54,686 bases of DNA, taken from contig NZ_JAFEIG010000030.1 in assembly GCF_017495225.1 (NCBI RefSeq), positions 1 through 54,686 of the forward strand, in the 5' to 3' direction. This DNA comes from Daejeonella sp. Lineage in GTDB: Bacteria; Bacteroidota; Bacteroidia; Sphingobacteriales; Sphingobacteriaceae. The translations under genes were made by a program, and so were the position numbers. Shown one piece after another: positions 17,849 to 26,159 of this stretch. How positions within the stretch are numbered: the first letter of the stretch is position 1; every line of letters starts with the position of its first letter. The notes under the pieces were generated by a model. The model saw only the letters and a list, made by a program, of their open reading frames with translations. It made no database searches and was not told where the DNA came from.

Positions 17849-18889
17849 TTACGATTTCTTCGGAAACATCAACGACGCCACAATACTCGTCGTTAGAATA
17901 AACAGAATAATAAACAAGGAATGAACCGTTGTGAATCCCCATAGACTTAACCAATGATGGGCAAGCATTTTTATTCCTATAAATAAAAGAAGGACCGACA
18001 ATCCTAATTTCAGATAATGGAATTTATGAATCACATTTACCAATAAGAAGAACATGGAGCGTAATCCCAGTATGGCAAAAATATTAGAGAAAAATACGAT
18101 GTAAGGATCTTTGGTGACCGCAAAGATTGCTGGGATTGAATCGACAGCAAAAATAAGATCGGTGAATTCTACAATTAAAAGGACGATAAAAAGTGGGGTT
18201 ACCATCTTTTTACCATCCACATTTATGAAAAATTTATTGCCAACAAATTCAGGATAAACCGAGAAATATTTGGATGCAAAACGCACTACTTTATGATTTT
18301 CGGTATCAATTTTTTCTTCTTCATCTCTACTTAAAAACATGCTTATTCCTGTATAAACCAAGAAAGCACCGAAAATATAAAGAATCCAGCCAAACTGCTT
18401 AATCAAAGTTGAGCCTAAGAAAATAAAGCCAAAACGCATCAAAACAGCGCCAATAATTCCCCAAAATAACACACGATGGTAGTATTTTTCATCTACATTA
18501 AAAGCAGAAAAAATAAGAACCATCACAAAAATATTATCTACCGAAAGAGCATATTCAATCACATAACCGGTGATGAATTCAAGACCTAAATTTTGTTTGT
18601 AGATAGCCAAACTTTCAGTGAAATTATCCGGCTTGAGGGTAATATTATGTAAATTCCTTGTAGTAACTTCTTGAAGCTGAGCGAAATTATCGATGCCATG
18701 CAGGAGTTCACCATTTGTGATTAGCAAAAAGTAGAAACCGAGGGCAAAACTAACCCAAATGAAACTCATGATAGCAGCTTCTTTCAAGCTCACCTTATGA
18801 TCTTTTTTGTTGAAAAGTCCGAGGTCGATAGCAAGCATCAACACAATAAACAGCAAAAAGCTGCCAAAAAACAGATATTCGTTAGTCAT
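17849..18889 (-). CDS. TerC family integral membrane protein
   Basis: The 346-residue protein has about nine membrane segments and the TerC/Alx signatures: LIDLGLF-like opening (LMLAIDLGLFNKKDH), GYVIEYALSVDNIFV with the conserved acidic residue and Asp-Asn, and VEFTDLIFAVDSIPAI later. TerC proteins are linked to manganese or tellurium-related metal export, in part to loading of secreted metalloproteins. The specific metal cannot be read from the sequence. The gene starts 2 bp downstream of the polyprenyl synthase stop, so both are probably on one transcript. Confidence 0.92.
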   Translation of the reverse strand: MTNEYLFFGSFLLFIVLMLAIDLGLFNKKDHKVSLKEAAIMSFIWVSFALGFYFLLITNGELLHGIDNFAQLQEVTTRNLHNITLKPDNFTESLAIYKQNLGLEFITGYVIEYALSVDNIFVMVLIFSAFNVDEKYYHRVLFWGIIGAVLMRFGFIFLGSTLIKQFGWILYIFGAFLVYTGISMFLSRDEEEKIDTENHKVVRFASKYFSVYPEFVGNKFFINVDGKKMVTPLFIVLLIVEFTDLIFAVDSIPAIFAVTKDPYIVFFSNIFAILGLRSMFFLLVNVIHKFHYLKLGLSVLLLFIGIKMLAHHWLSLWGFTTVHSLFIILFILTTSIVASLMFPKKS

Positions 18890-18891
18890 TT

Positions 18892-19863
18892 TTATTTTTT
18901 TCGTTCAGTAGTAAAGCGAATTAATTGTTCAAGCGCAGTTCTAGATCCATGCTCTGGAAACTCTCTTAAAATGGCAAAAGCTTCATTTTGATAGTTCTCC
19001 ATTTGAGATTTGGCATAGTCCATTCCTCCGCTATTCCGCACAAAGCTAATAATCTCAGCAACCTTTTCGGCTTCTTCATTATGATTTTTAACCAAATTAA
19101 TGATACGCTTTTTCTCGGAGCTAGACACTTTATTTAGCGCATAAATTAGGGGGAGGGTAATTTTTTTCTCTTTGATATCTATTCCCAAGGGTTTTCCAAC
19201 ATCATCGGTACCGAAATCGAAAAGATCATCTTTAATTTGGAAGGCAATACCTACTTTCTCACCAAAGAGTCTCATTTTCTCGACAACTTCTTCACTTGCA
19301 CCGGCCGATGCGGCACCACAAGCACAACAAGAAGCAATGAGGGAAGCCGTTTTTTGTCGGATAACCTCATAATAAACCTTCTCATCAATATCTAAACGGC
19401 GAGCCTTTTCAATCTGCAATAATTCGCCTTCACTCATCTGCTTTACCGCATCAGAAACGATCTTTAGGAGTCCGAAATCACCATTATTTATGGAAAGAAG
19501 AAGGCCTTTAGATAGGAGAAAATCGCCGACTAAAACCGCAATTTTATTTTTCCAGAGCGCATTTACGGAGAAAAAACCACGTCTTTGATAGGAATTATCC
19601 ACTACGTCATCATGAACGAGGGTAGCTGTATGCAATAATTCGACAAGAGCGGCACCACGGTGAGTAGCTTCTGTTATTCCTCCACAAAGGCTAGCAGAAA
19701 AGAAAACGAACATAGGGCGAATTTGCTTGCCCTTGCGTTTCACAATATAGTGAGTGATCCGATCAAGTAGCGGAACAGAACTTTGCATAGAAGATTTGAA
19801 CTTCCCTTCAAAGGTGTCCAGTTCTGTTGCTATGGGTTTTTTGATCTCGTCGAGACTCAGCAT
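18892..19863 (-). CDS. Polyprenyl diphosphate synthase (trans, IspB-like)
   Basis: The enzyme would extend farnesyl diphosphate to the long side chain of menaquinone. I chose the ATG at 19863, giving 323 residues that begin MLSLDEIKKPIATEL; an open frame running to 20007 lies upstream of the -7 box and has no family similarity. The first Asp-rich motif is HDDVVD (residues 84-89) and the second is QIKDDLFD (209-216). The small-to-alanine residues before the first motif (LLHTATLV) suggest a long product, but chain length is not certain. terC follows after 2 bp. Confidence 0.93.
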   Translation of the reverse strand: MLSLDEIKKPIATELDTFEGKFKSSMQSSVPLLDRITHYIVKRKGKQIRPMFVFFSASLCGGITEATHRGAALVELLHTATLVHDDVVDNSYQRRGFFSVNALWKNKIAVLVGDFLLSKGLLLSINNGDFGLLKIVSDAVKQMSEGELLQIEKARRLDIDEKVYYEVIRQKTASLIASCCACGAASAGASEEVVEKMRLFGEKVGIAFQIKDDLFDFGTDDVGKPLGIDIKEKKITLPLIYALNKVSSSEKKRIINLVKNHNEEAEKVAEIISFVRNSGGMDYAKSQMENYQNEAFAILREFPEHGSRTALEQLIRFTTERKK

Positions 19864-19896
19864 TAATTTCCGAAATCTTGGGTTTGTATAATAATG

Positions 19897-19904
19897 CAAA
19901 GATA
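19897..19904 (-). promoter_or_regulatory. -7 box for the polyprenyl synthase gene
   Basis: On the minus strand it reads TATCTTTG. It lies 33 bp upstream of the ATG at 19863 and supports that start over the longer open frame. Confidence 0.5.
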
Positions 19905-19973
19905 TTGAAATTTCAGCAATTTGGCCGATTAAAGCGATTGGAAAAGAGCTATTATTTATAATAATCTCCAATA

Positions 19974-19996
19974 TTGACAGAATTTTGATACTTTTG
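19974..19996 (+). promoter_or_regulatory. Promoter of the tRNA-Ser locus
   Basis: TTGACA (19974-19979) is followed by TACTTTTG (19989-19996), a TAnnTTTG-type -7 box, about 20 bp upstream of the degenerate tRNA-Ser copy. I see no comparable promoter between the GIY-YIG gene and the intact tRNA-Ser, so this promoter may drive the whole unit to the terminator at 20552. Confidence 0.5.
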
Positions 19997-20017
19997 CAGG
20001 CTTTCATAGAAATAATC

Positions 20018-20110
20018 GGAGAGGTGTCAGTCCGAAGGACTCCTTTGGAGAGTGGCCGAACGAGCGAGCTTGGAATTTCGTGTACTAGCGATGGTACCGT
20101 GGGTTCGAAT
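20018..20110 (+). pseudogene. Degenerate tRNA-Ser copy
   Basis: This stretch matches the intact tRNA-Ser at 20425 from its first base to the T-loop TTCGAAT. It carries a 20-bp insertion in the D arm (20031-20050), which is itself an almost perfect hairpin (TCCGAAGGA, C, TCCTTTGGA). The anticodon stem has GAATTTCG instead of GAAAGTTCG. After the T-loop the sequence diverges, so the 3' strands of the T stem and of the acceptor stem are missing. It cannot fold as a tRNA. It sits behind the only visible promoter and ends 20 bp before the GIY-YIG start codon. Confidence 0.88.
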
Positions 20111-20130
20111 TTGAGTTTTAAATATATGTA

Positions 20131-20376
20131 ATGATGTATTACAGCTATATTTTAAAGAGTGAGAAAGATGGGAAATTCTATTATGGAAGCACCCAAAATA
20201 TAGAAGAGAGATTAAAAAAACATAATAAAGGCGATGTGAAATCTACGAAAAACCGTAGACCACTGAAGCTTCACTTTATAGAACAACATGAATCTAGAAG
20301 CTTAGCTTTTAAAAGAGAACAGTTTTATAAATCAATTGATGGTTATATATTTTTAAAGAAACAGGAAATTATATAA
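20131..20376 (+). CDS. Small GIY-YIG family nuclease
   Basis: The 81-residue protein is a minimal GIY-YIG domain. The GIY strand is Y-S-Y-I-L (residues 4-8) and the YIG strand is Y-Y-G-S-T (17-21). The catalytic Arg is R27 in IEERLKKHN, and the metal-binding Glu is probably E63 in FKREQFYK. There is no DNA-binding extension, so it resembles the stand-alone UPF0213-type nucleases. It lies between a broken and an intact tRNA-Ser copy, an arrangement that suggests a homing-like insertion. The start may be either of two adjacent ATGs at 20131 and 20134. Confidence 0.88.
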   Translation: MMYYSYILKSEKDGKFYYGSTQNIEERLKKHNKGDVKSTKNRRPLKLHFIEQHESRSLAFKREQFYKSIDGYIFLKKQEII

Positions 20377-20424
20377 AAAAGATAAAACCTATTTAGAAGA
20401 ATTTATATCAAGGCCCAATAAATT

Positions 20425-20512
<88 letters not shown>

Positions 20513-20520
20513 AGAATTTT

Positions 20521-20552
20521 AAAACCCAATCAGTTAGCTGATTGGGTTTTTT
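20521..20552 (+). terminator. Rho-independent terminator after tRNA-Ser
   Basis: A 13-bp perfect stem (AAAACCCAATCAG with CTGATTGGGTTTT) with the four-base loop TTAG ends in a T-run. It lies 9 bp after the tRNA. Confidence 0.92.
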
Positions 20553-20701
20553 GTTTGGGAGAATTTTATTTTAAGAGTTAATTATTTTACTTTAGAAAAA
20601 TAATAATTCATTTAACTTGTTAGAATTATATATCTTACTTAAAATAGATTTTTTTAAGGATTTAAATGAGATATCAACAAGTATAATAGATCAAATTATT
20701 A

Positions 20702-21097
20702 ATGAAAAAAGTTGAAGTCGTTGCAGGTGTGATTTTTTGGGAAGATCAAGTTCTATGTGTTCAAAGACCTCAAAATAAGCTCCATTATATTTCAGAGAAG
20801 TTTGAATTTCCAGGAGGGAAAATTGAAGGAGATGAGACCAAAGAGGAGGCTTTGCATAGAGAGTTAATGGAAGAATTAAATATTTCTCCAAAGATAAAGT
20901 CCTTTTTTCTAACGGTTGTGCATGAGTATCCTGATTTTGAATTAACTATGCACAGTTTCGTTTGTGAAGTTGAATCGAAAGAACTTACTCTTCATGAGCA
21001 TATAGATCAAAAATGGTTAAAAATTAATGAGCTCAGTTCACTTGATTGGGCAGCAGCGGATATCCCAATAGTCAATAAACTACTTTTCAATGAATGA
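20702..21097 (+). CDS. Nudix hydrolase, (deoxy)nucleoside triphosphate pyrophosphohydrolase type
   Basis: The 131-residue protein begins KKVEVVAGVIFWEDQVLCVQRP and contains a complete Nudix box: GGKIEGDETKEEALHRELMEEL at about residues 39-60, with the G-x5-E-x7-R-E-x2-E-E spacing. This is the MutT/CTP-pyrophosphohydrolase subtype that removes pyrophosphate from (damaged) nucleoside triphosphates. Its last 8 bp overlap the start of the large helicase gene, so the two are translated from one message. The pairing suggests that it serves the same pathway as the helicase, whether nucleotide-pool cleaning or nucleotide depletion; that is inference. Confidence 0.88.
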   Translation: MKKVEVVAGVIFWEDQVLCVQRPQNKLHYISEKFEFPGGKIEGDETKEEALHRELMEELNISPKIKSFFLTVVHEYPDFELTMHSFVCEVESKELTLHEHIDQKWLKINELSSLDWAAADIPIVNKLLFNE

Positions 21098-24000
21098 CCT
21101 AATCCAAAGTTTCACAAAGAGTTTACAGACAGGTTATGTGGATAAATCCGTTTCATCTAACCAATACTATCAACCCGAGTTGCTCGTGAATCAAAAGAGT
21201 CCCCCAAAAAAGGTGCTTTCAACTATTCTTCATGAGCTTGAAAATTGCAATCAGTTTTTTATTTCTGTTGCATTTGTCACAACCAGCGGAGTAGCTTCGA
21301 TTATTAATAAGCTTAAAGAGCTCGAAAGTCGCGGTGTTAAAGGTGAAATGCTGGTTTCTCAGTATTTAAATTTCACACAACCCGAAGCACTGAAAAGACT
21401 TCTTCAATTTAAAAATATCGATCTAAGAATTGCCACAACAGGCAATGCTCACACTAAAGGATACATTTTTAGAAGTAAAGAGCATTATAACTTAATCGTT
21501 GGAAGCAGTAATCTTACTGCCCAAGCTTTGAGCACAAACAAGGAGTGGAACATCAAAGTCTCAGCCTTAGACGAAAGTGGCATCGTTGAAAAAGTACTTC
21601 GTGAATTTCAGTCTGATTTTGAAAAAGGAACGCCAGTAAGCTCTGAATTTATCTTGGCTTACGAAGAAATTTACCAGAATCAAGCTCTTCAAACAAAAAA
21701 AATAAAAATCGAAAACCCTAATGTTTTGCAAGCGTTGATAAGTCCAAATTCTATGCAAATAGAAGCATTGGAAAATCTTCAAAAACTTAGGGATGAAGGA
21801 AAAAACAAAGCTTTAATCATTTCAGCAACGGGAACTGGTAAAACCTACTTATCGGCTTTTGACGCAAGGGCTTTTAATCCTAAAAAATTACTGTTTGTAG
21901 TTCATCGATTAACTATAGCTAAAGATTCCCTAAGCACTTTTCAAAGTGTTTTTGGTATGGATAGAACTATGGGCTTATATTCTGGAAATCAAAGAGATTT
22001 AGATTGTGATTTTGTCTTTTCAACCATTCAAACAATTTCGAAAGCTAGTCACTTAGACAACTTTTCGAAAGATCACTTCGATTACATCATAATTGATGAA
22101 ACACATCGGTCGGGAGCAGACTCTTATTTGCGCCTAATTGAGCACTTTGAACCAAAGTTTTTCTTAGGCATGACTGCCACTCCTGAGAGAACTGACGGCA
22201 ACGATATTTATAAGCTTTTTGACCACAATATCGCTTACGAGATTCGTTTAAGTAAGGCAATGGAGGAGGAAATGCTCAGTTCGTTTCATTATTTCGGAGT
22301 TGCCGACTTATCAATTGACAATATACAAGTAGACTCCAAAGCTGATTTCAGGTATTTAGTTGCAAATGAACGAGTAGAGCGCATCATTGAACAAGCTAAA
22401 TTTTACGGAAGTGATAATGGAATAACTCGCGGTTTGATATTCTGTTCCAGAAAGAAAGAAGCAGTTGAATTAGCTAATTTATTCAATTCAAAAGGATTTA
22501 AAACTGTAGCTCTCACAGGCGATAATTCTGAAGATGAAAGAGCCAAGGCAATTGAAAAGTTAGAGACCGATAATCTGAGTGAAAAACTTGATTACATATT
22601 TACGGTGGATATTTTCAACGAAGGAATTGATATTCCTAAGATCAATCAGATCATCATGCTTCGACCAACCGAATCAGCCATAATTTTCATCCAGCAGTTA
22701 GGAAGAGGCCTAAGAAAGGTTGAAGGAAAAGGCTATTTGACAGTAATCGATTTTATCGGAAACTACGAAAACAACTACCTTATTCCGATTGCCTTGTATG
22801 GTGACACATCCTACAACAAAGACTCTTTGAGGAAGTTAATCACGGAAGGTAGTCGGATGATTCCTGGAGCTTCCACCATCAACTTTGACGAAATCACCAA
22901 AGAGCGCATCTTTCAATCCATTGATTCTGCGAACATGCAGTTATTCGCTGACTTGAAAAAAGACTACAATCTTTTGAAATTTAAGTTGGGACGAACTCCA
23001 ATGATGATGGACTTTATTGAACATGGTTCACGCGATCCGTTCTTATTTGTGGATTACGCCAATTCATATTACAATTTTATTTTAAGGGCTGAAAGGGCAG
23101 AAAACACTGAACTATCAACAGAAGAGTTGCAATTACTTGAGCTGTTTTCGAAGGAAATAAACAACTCAAAACGAGTAGAAGAGAGCCTTATTTTACTACT
23201 TATTCTTGAATCTGGTGAACTATCGGTAAATACTTTAAAGGCGAAGGTGCTAGAGAAGTATCATTATAAAGTTTCCGATGAGACCATAAAATCCTGCGTT
23301 TCGAATCTGAATTTTGAGTTTGTAAGAAAAGAGAAGAAAATCATCTACATGAAGGATAATTCTTTCCATTTTCATGAAGAATTCATACGCATTTTAAAAA
23401 ATTCAGTTTTCAAACGATTTCTATCAGATTCTATTCAATACTCCATTCATGCTTTTAATAGTGCATACAAGGAAGAGCACTATAAAAATGGATTGATCCT
23501 TTACAATAAATACAGTCGTAAGGACGTGTGCCGATTGTTAAATTGGGAAAAAGACATAAGCAGTACAGTGTACGGATACCGTACACACGATGGAGCTACA
23601 CCATGTTTTGTCACATATCATAAATCTGATGCGATTGATAGCACCATAAATTACAATGACCACTTCATTAACCAATCAACATTTGCTTGGGAGTCGAGGT
23701 CTAACAGGAAAATTGATAGCAATGAAATAAAGGGTGTAATTAAGTCCAAACGCATTTTACTTTTTGTGAAAAAGCAAGATGGAGAGGGAACTGATTTTTA
23801 CTTTATTGGTGATGTTTCCATAATACCTGATTCAATTGAACAAGGTTCTATGCCAGACTCTAACTTGCCGGTGGTTCATTTTAAATTTCAAATTCAACAA
23901 CCTGTTATTGAGAGTCTTTATCAATATATCACAACAGAAAAAATAAAACATGTTGATAAACCAGCCCTACCTGAATATTCAGACAAAATAATCCAGACCC

Positions 24001-24482
24001 AACAAACGTTAACTTTTGAAGAAGAGTTGCTGAACCCTATTCCATTTTACGACTTTTATGCTGCCGCAGGGACCTTTAGCGAAATACAATCTGAGAAAAA
24101 TTTCACACTTATTGAAGGACCTAAAAACAATTCGAACAATGATTATTTCGCCTGTAAAATCATTGGAGAATCCATGAACAGAGTCATTCCAAACCATTCT
24201 ATTTGTTTATTTAAAACATATACTGGAGGTAGCCGAAACGGAAAAATTTTATTAATAGAAAATAGAGATATCCAAGATCCCGATTTTAACTCTGCCTTTA
24301 CGATTAAAACATATACAAGTGAAAAAAATATAACGGAGGAAAATTGGGAACATACTTCCATCGTTTTGCGACCAAATTCATATGACACTTCCTATCAAAA
24401 CATCATAATCACCCCTGAAAATGCGGCTAACATGAGGGTTCTAGGTGAGTTTGTGAAGATTTTGAGTGAGGGCAAAAAATAA
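21090..24482 (+). CDS. Fused PLD nuclease / SF2 helicase / S24-peptidase-like protein
   Basis: The 1130-residue protein has several domains. Residues about 40-180 form a phospholipase-D-type nuclease half with H121-x-K123 (HTKGYIF) and GSSNLTAQAL. Residues about 220-560 are an SF2 helicase with Walker A ATGTGKT (246-252), DETH (336-339), MTATPERTDG (361-370) and motif VI QQLGRGLRK. A DUF3427-like region follows. The C-terminus (about 1010-1125) looks like a LexA/S24 peptidase, with Ser1028 in GESM and a possible catalytic Lys1073. PLD-helicase-DUF3427 proteins are known as a family; their role is unclear. The architecture and the Nudix partner suggest genome defence or DNA-damage response. 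Confidence 0.85.
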   Translation: MNDLIQSFTKSLQTGYVDKSVSSNQYYQPELLVNQKSPPKKVLSTILHELENCNQFFISVAFVTTSGVASIINKLKELESRGVKGEMLVSQYLNFTQPEALKRLLQFKNIDLRIATTGNAHTKGYIFRSKEHYNLIVGSSNLTAQALSTNKEWNIKVSALDESGIVEKVLREFQSDFEKGTPVSSEFILAYEEIYQNQALQTKKIKIENPNVLQALISPNSMQIEALENLQKLRDEGKNKALIISATGTGKTYLSAFDARAFNPKKLLFVVHRLTIAKDSLSTFQSVFGMDRTMGLYSGNQRDLDCDFVFSTIQTISKASHLDNFSKDHFDYIIIDETHRSGADSYLRLIEHFEPKFFLGMTATPERTDGNDIYKLFDHNIAYEIRLSKAMEEEMLSSFHYFGVADLSIDNIQVDSKADFRYLVANERVERIIEQAKFYGSDNGITRGLIFCSRKKEAVELANLFNSKGFKTVALTGDNSEDERAKAIEKLETDNLSEKLDYIFTVDIFNEGIDIPKINQIIMLRPTESAIIFIQQLGRGLRKVEGKGYLTVIDFIGNYENNYLIPIALYGDTSYNKDSLRKLITEGSRMIPGASTINFDEITKERIFQSIDSANMQLFADLKKDYNLLKFKLGRTPMMMDFIEHGSRDPFLFVDYANSYYNFILRAERAENTELSTEELQLLELFSKEINNSKRVEESLILLLILESGELSVNTLKAKVLEKYHYKVSDETIKSCVSNLNFEFVRKEKKIIYMKDNSFHFHEEFIRILKNSVFKRFLSDSIQYSIHAFNSAYKEEHYKNGLILYNKYSRKDVCRLLNWEKDISSTVYGYRTHDGATPCFVTYHKSDAIDSTINYNDHFINQSTFAWESRSNRKIDSNEIKGVIKSKRILLFVKKQDGEGTDFYFIGDVSIIPDSIEQGSMPDSNLPVVHFKFQIQQPVIESLYQYITTEKIKHVDKPALPEYSDKIIQTQQTLTFEEELLNPIPFYDFYAAAGTFSEIQSEKNFTLIEGPKNNSNNDYFACKIIGESMNRVIPNHSICLFKTYTGGSRNGKILLIENRDIQDPDFNSAFTIKTYTSEKNITEENWEHTSIVLRPNSYDTSYQNIIITPENAANMRVLGEFVKILSEGKK

Positions 24483-24561
24483 TAAATCGGCAAAATTGCG
24501 TAAAAGAAATAGCGGGTAACTTTTATTAAAACAGCCCAAAAAATGAACGAATCCCGAAAAT

Positions 24562-24600
24562 AAAACGAGAGTAGAATTTTTAATTTTTTACTCTCGTTTT
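24562..24600 (+). terminator. Rho-independent terminator after the helicase operon
   Basis: A 12-bp stem AAAACGAGAGTA / TACTCTCGTTTT encloses a 15-nt A/T loop. It lies about 80 bp after the helicase stop and is symmetrical, so it could work on either strand. Confidence 0.8.
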
Positions 24601-24621
24601 AATGATAAGGGTAAAATTTAC

Positions 24622-24812
24622 CCCACTGTCCGGTTAGAGTTCAGCGCAGCGCTCTCTACGGATTACCAAATAATTGGAGTCCCACTGTCCTTAGTTTACC
24701 GCTAGTTTCAGCGAAACAGACACTACCGAAGCTATGCGAACAAACCACTGTCCGTTAAAGTTAAGCGCAGCGTTATATACTGATTATCAGATAGTTGGAG
24801 TCTCCAAACCCC
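24622..24812 (+). repeat. Cluster of three copies of a roughly 65-bp structured repeat
   Basis: Copy 1 (24622-24680) and copy 3 (24746-24812) share CACTGTCCG, a GCGCAGCG core and an ATTxxCxxATAxTTGGAGTC end. A shorter, more diverged copy (24681-24744) lies between them. The core can form a hairpin in which CCG..AGAG..AGCGC pairs with GCGCT..CTCT..CGG. These copies, the higA relic and AT-rich sequence account for the 696-bp gap between 24483 and 25178; I see no intact gene there. Confidence 0.75.
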
Positions 24813-24842
24813 AATAAATTTAATTATTTCTCACTTACCCAA

Positions 24843-24946
24843 TCAAGCCAACAAAACCTCCGCAGGAATATTAATTGTTTTTGAAATATTTTAGCTAATG
24901 CTAGCCTAAAGGGTTTCCATTAAAGAAACTGGAGGCAAGATGGCAT
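24843..24946 (-). pseudogene. Relic of a higA-type antitoxin 3' end
   Basis: Read on the minus strand this ends with INIPAEVLLA and a stop, identical at that point with the HigA encoded at 25801-26157. Upstream fragments LALAKIFQK and ASSFFNGNPL match LELARLFHK and VSSILSKRKPL of HigA, but at least two frameshifts separate them. A copy of the structured repeat lies just past its 3' end, as it does for the intact higA. I infer duplication of a higA-repeat unit followed by decay. Confidence 0.7.
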
Positions 24947-25178
24947 TTATCTGCTTCGAATGTTTTTAACAGGCTAATCAATAAATTATTGCCTATAAAA
25001 AAGAAATAAATTATTTTAAATTATTAAATTTTTTTATTTTAGAGAAACAATGTATCGTTTTATTATTGAGACATAGGCAAAAACAAAGCTGGAAAGGTAG
25101 GTTTTGCTAGAGATATGTATGAGTTAACAAACAGCGCATAAAAACTAAACACATAAATATTAAATAAAAGTATAAGCC

Positions 25179-25697
25179 ATGTTAGAATTAAGTTGGGCCA
25201 TATTAAATATTGCAATTCTTAGTTATTTTATAATTATCTTCTTTAATGCAATGAAAATAATAAGTAAGAGATTAGGAGTAAAAGAAACTATAATTCTTGT
25301 TTTGGGTCTTTTATCATTTACTGGAAAAGCAAGTGATGAAAACAATGAAAACAAGACTTTTAACTTACAAGAAGAGAGTCAAAAAGTAGAGCCTCCTAAA
25401 TTTAATAGAGACTTGTATTCAACAAAAAAGCAACTTGAAGATAATATATTGGCAGATATTACTATCTCAATTTACTTTCTTGAAAATCCAAAAGAAAAAA
25501 AATTGTTAAATGCTTCTGTTCGTAAAAACGGTTATAGTATTGGTACTCATTGGCATACAACTGGCTTAACTGTCAATAAACTCGAAAATAATACTTATGA
25601 CTATAATGTAATAGGTACAGTTGACTGGAGTATTTTAGGTATAAATCTTTACAGAGAATTAAGAGAATTTGAGGGAACAATTGAACTGAAAAAATAA
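25179..25697 (+). CDS. Uncharacterised membrane-anchored protein, 172 aa
   Basis: I do not recognise this protein. It has a hydrophobic N-terminal segment (about residues 3-24), a short basic stretch and a second hydrophobic segment (about 39-51). A polar linker follows, and then a domain of about 95 residues rich in beta strands (DITISIYFLENP, NASVRKNGYSIGTHWHTTGLTV, NVIGTVDWSILGINLYREL). The C-terminal part is probably outside the inner membrane. It is flanked on both sides by copies of the structured repeat, with the downstream copy only 3 bp after its stop. It looks like an accessory cargo gene; no function is assigned. Confidence 0.65.
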   Translation: MLELSWAILNIAILSYFIIIFFNAMKIISKRLGVKETIILVLGLLSFTGKASDENNENKTFNLQEESQKVEPPKFNRDLYSTKKQLEDNILADITISIYFLENPKEKKLLNASVRKNGYSIGTHWHTTGLTVNKLENNTYDYNVIGTVDWSILGINLYRELREFEGTIELKK

Positions 25698-25700
25698 AGC

Positions 25701-25769
25701 CCACTGTCCGTCAGAGTTCAGCGCAGCGCTCTCTACGGATTACCCAATAATTAGAGTCTCCAGACTCCA
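25701..25769 (+). repeat. Structured repeat, copy 4
   Basis: It shares CACTGTCCG, AGAGTTCAGCGCAGCGCTCT and AATAATTxGAGTCTCC with the copies at 24622-24812. It contains two hairpins: CCGTCAGAG paired with CTCTACGG around the GCGC core, and GAGTC-TCCA-GACTC. It lies between the convergent ends of the 172-aa gene and higA, so it could serve as a terminator for both. Confidence 0.8.
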
Positions 25770-25800
25770 CTATAATTTAAATTCTGTAATACCGCCCCTA

Positions 25801-26157
25801 TCAAGCCAACAATACCTCCGCAGGGATATTTAACTCTTTATGGAATAATCTGGCTAATTCTAGCGTAAGGGGCTTTCTTTTACTCAAAATAGAGGAAACA
25901 TAGCCTTTACTTCCTACTTTTCCTACAAGATCCTTGTTTTTGAGTCCCAATTCTTCCATTTTTAATTTGATTGCTTCAATTGGGTCAGGGATTAAAATAG
26001 GGTAATGTGTATCTTCGTAATGCTTAATCAATAAAAGAGCAATTTGTACTTTTTCTCCTTCAGTAGTGCAAGGATTAACGCCCTTATTGAACATTTCATC
26101 CACCCAATTTAAATAGCTTTCGTATTGTTCTTCGGTTTTTATTAGTTGGATTTTCAT
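25801..26157 (-). CDS. higA: HigA-family antitoxin
   Basis: The 118-residue protein has an N-terminal helical part (KIQLIKTEEQYESYLNWVDEMF) that in this family contacts the toxin. A helix-turn-helix follows at about residues 62-112 (DPIEAIKLKMEELGLKNKDL, then VGKVGSKGYVSSILSKRKPL). It ends IPAEVLLA. It would bind and inhibit HigB and repress the operon. It starts 2 bp after the higB stop, and the toxin-first order is typical of higBA. The perfect inverted repeat at 26488-26512 is its probable operator. A broken copy of its 3' end lies at 24843-24946. Confidence 0.9.
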   Translation of the reverse strand: MKIQLIKTEEQYESYLNWVDEMFNKGVNPCTTEGEKVQIALLLIKHYEDTHYPILIPDPIEAIKLKMEELGLKNKDLVGKVGSKGYVSSILSKRKPLTLELARLFHKELNIPAEVLLA

Positions 26158-26159
26158 TG

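Noticed and set aside
19864-20007. Longer N-terminus for the polyprenyl synthase.
   Set aside because: The extra 48 residues cross a TATCTTTG -7 box and the tRNA promoter region and do not resemble the family N-terminus.
24622-25769. The repeats could be attC sites of an integron with single-gene cassettes.
   Set aside because: The spacing of one repeat after a gene fits, but I find no RYYYAAC/GTTRRRY core pair, the copies are not palindromic over their whole length, and there is no integrase gene in the window.
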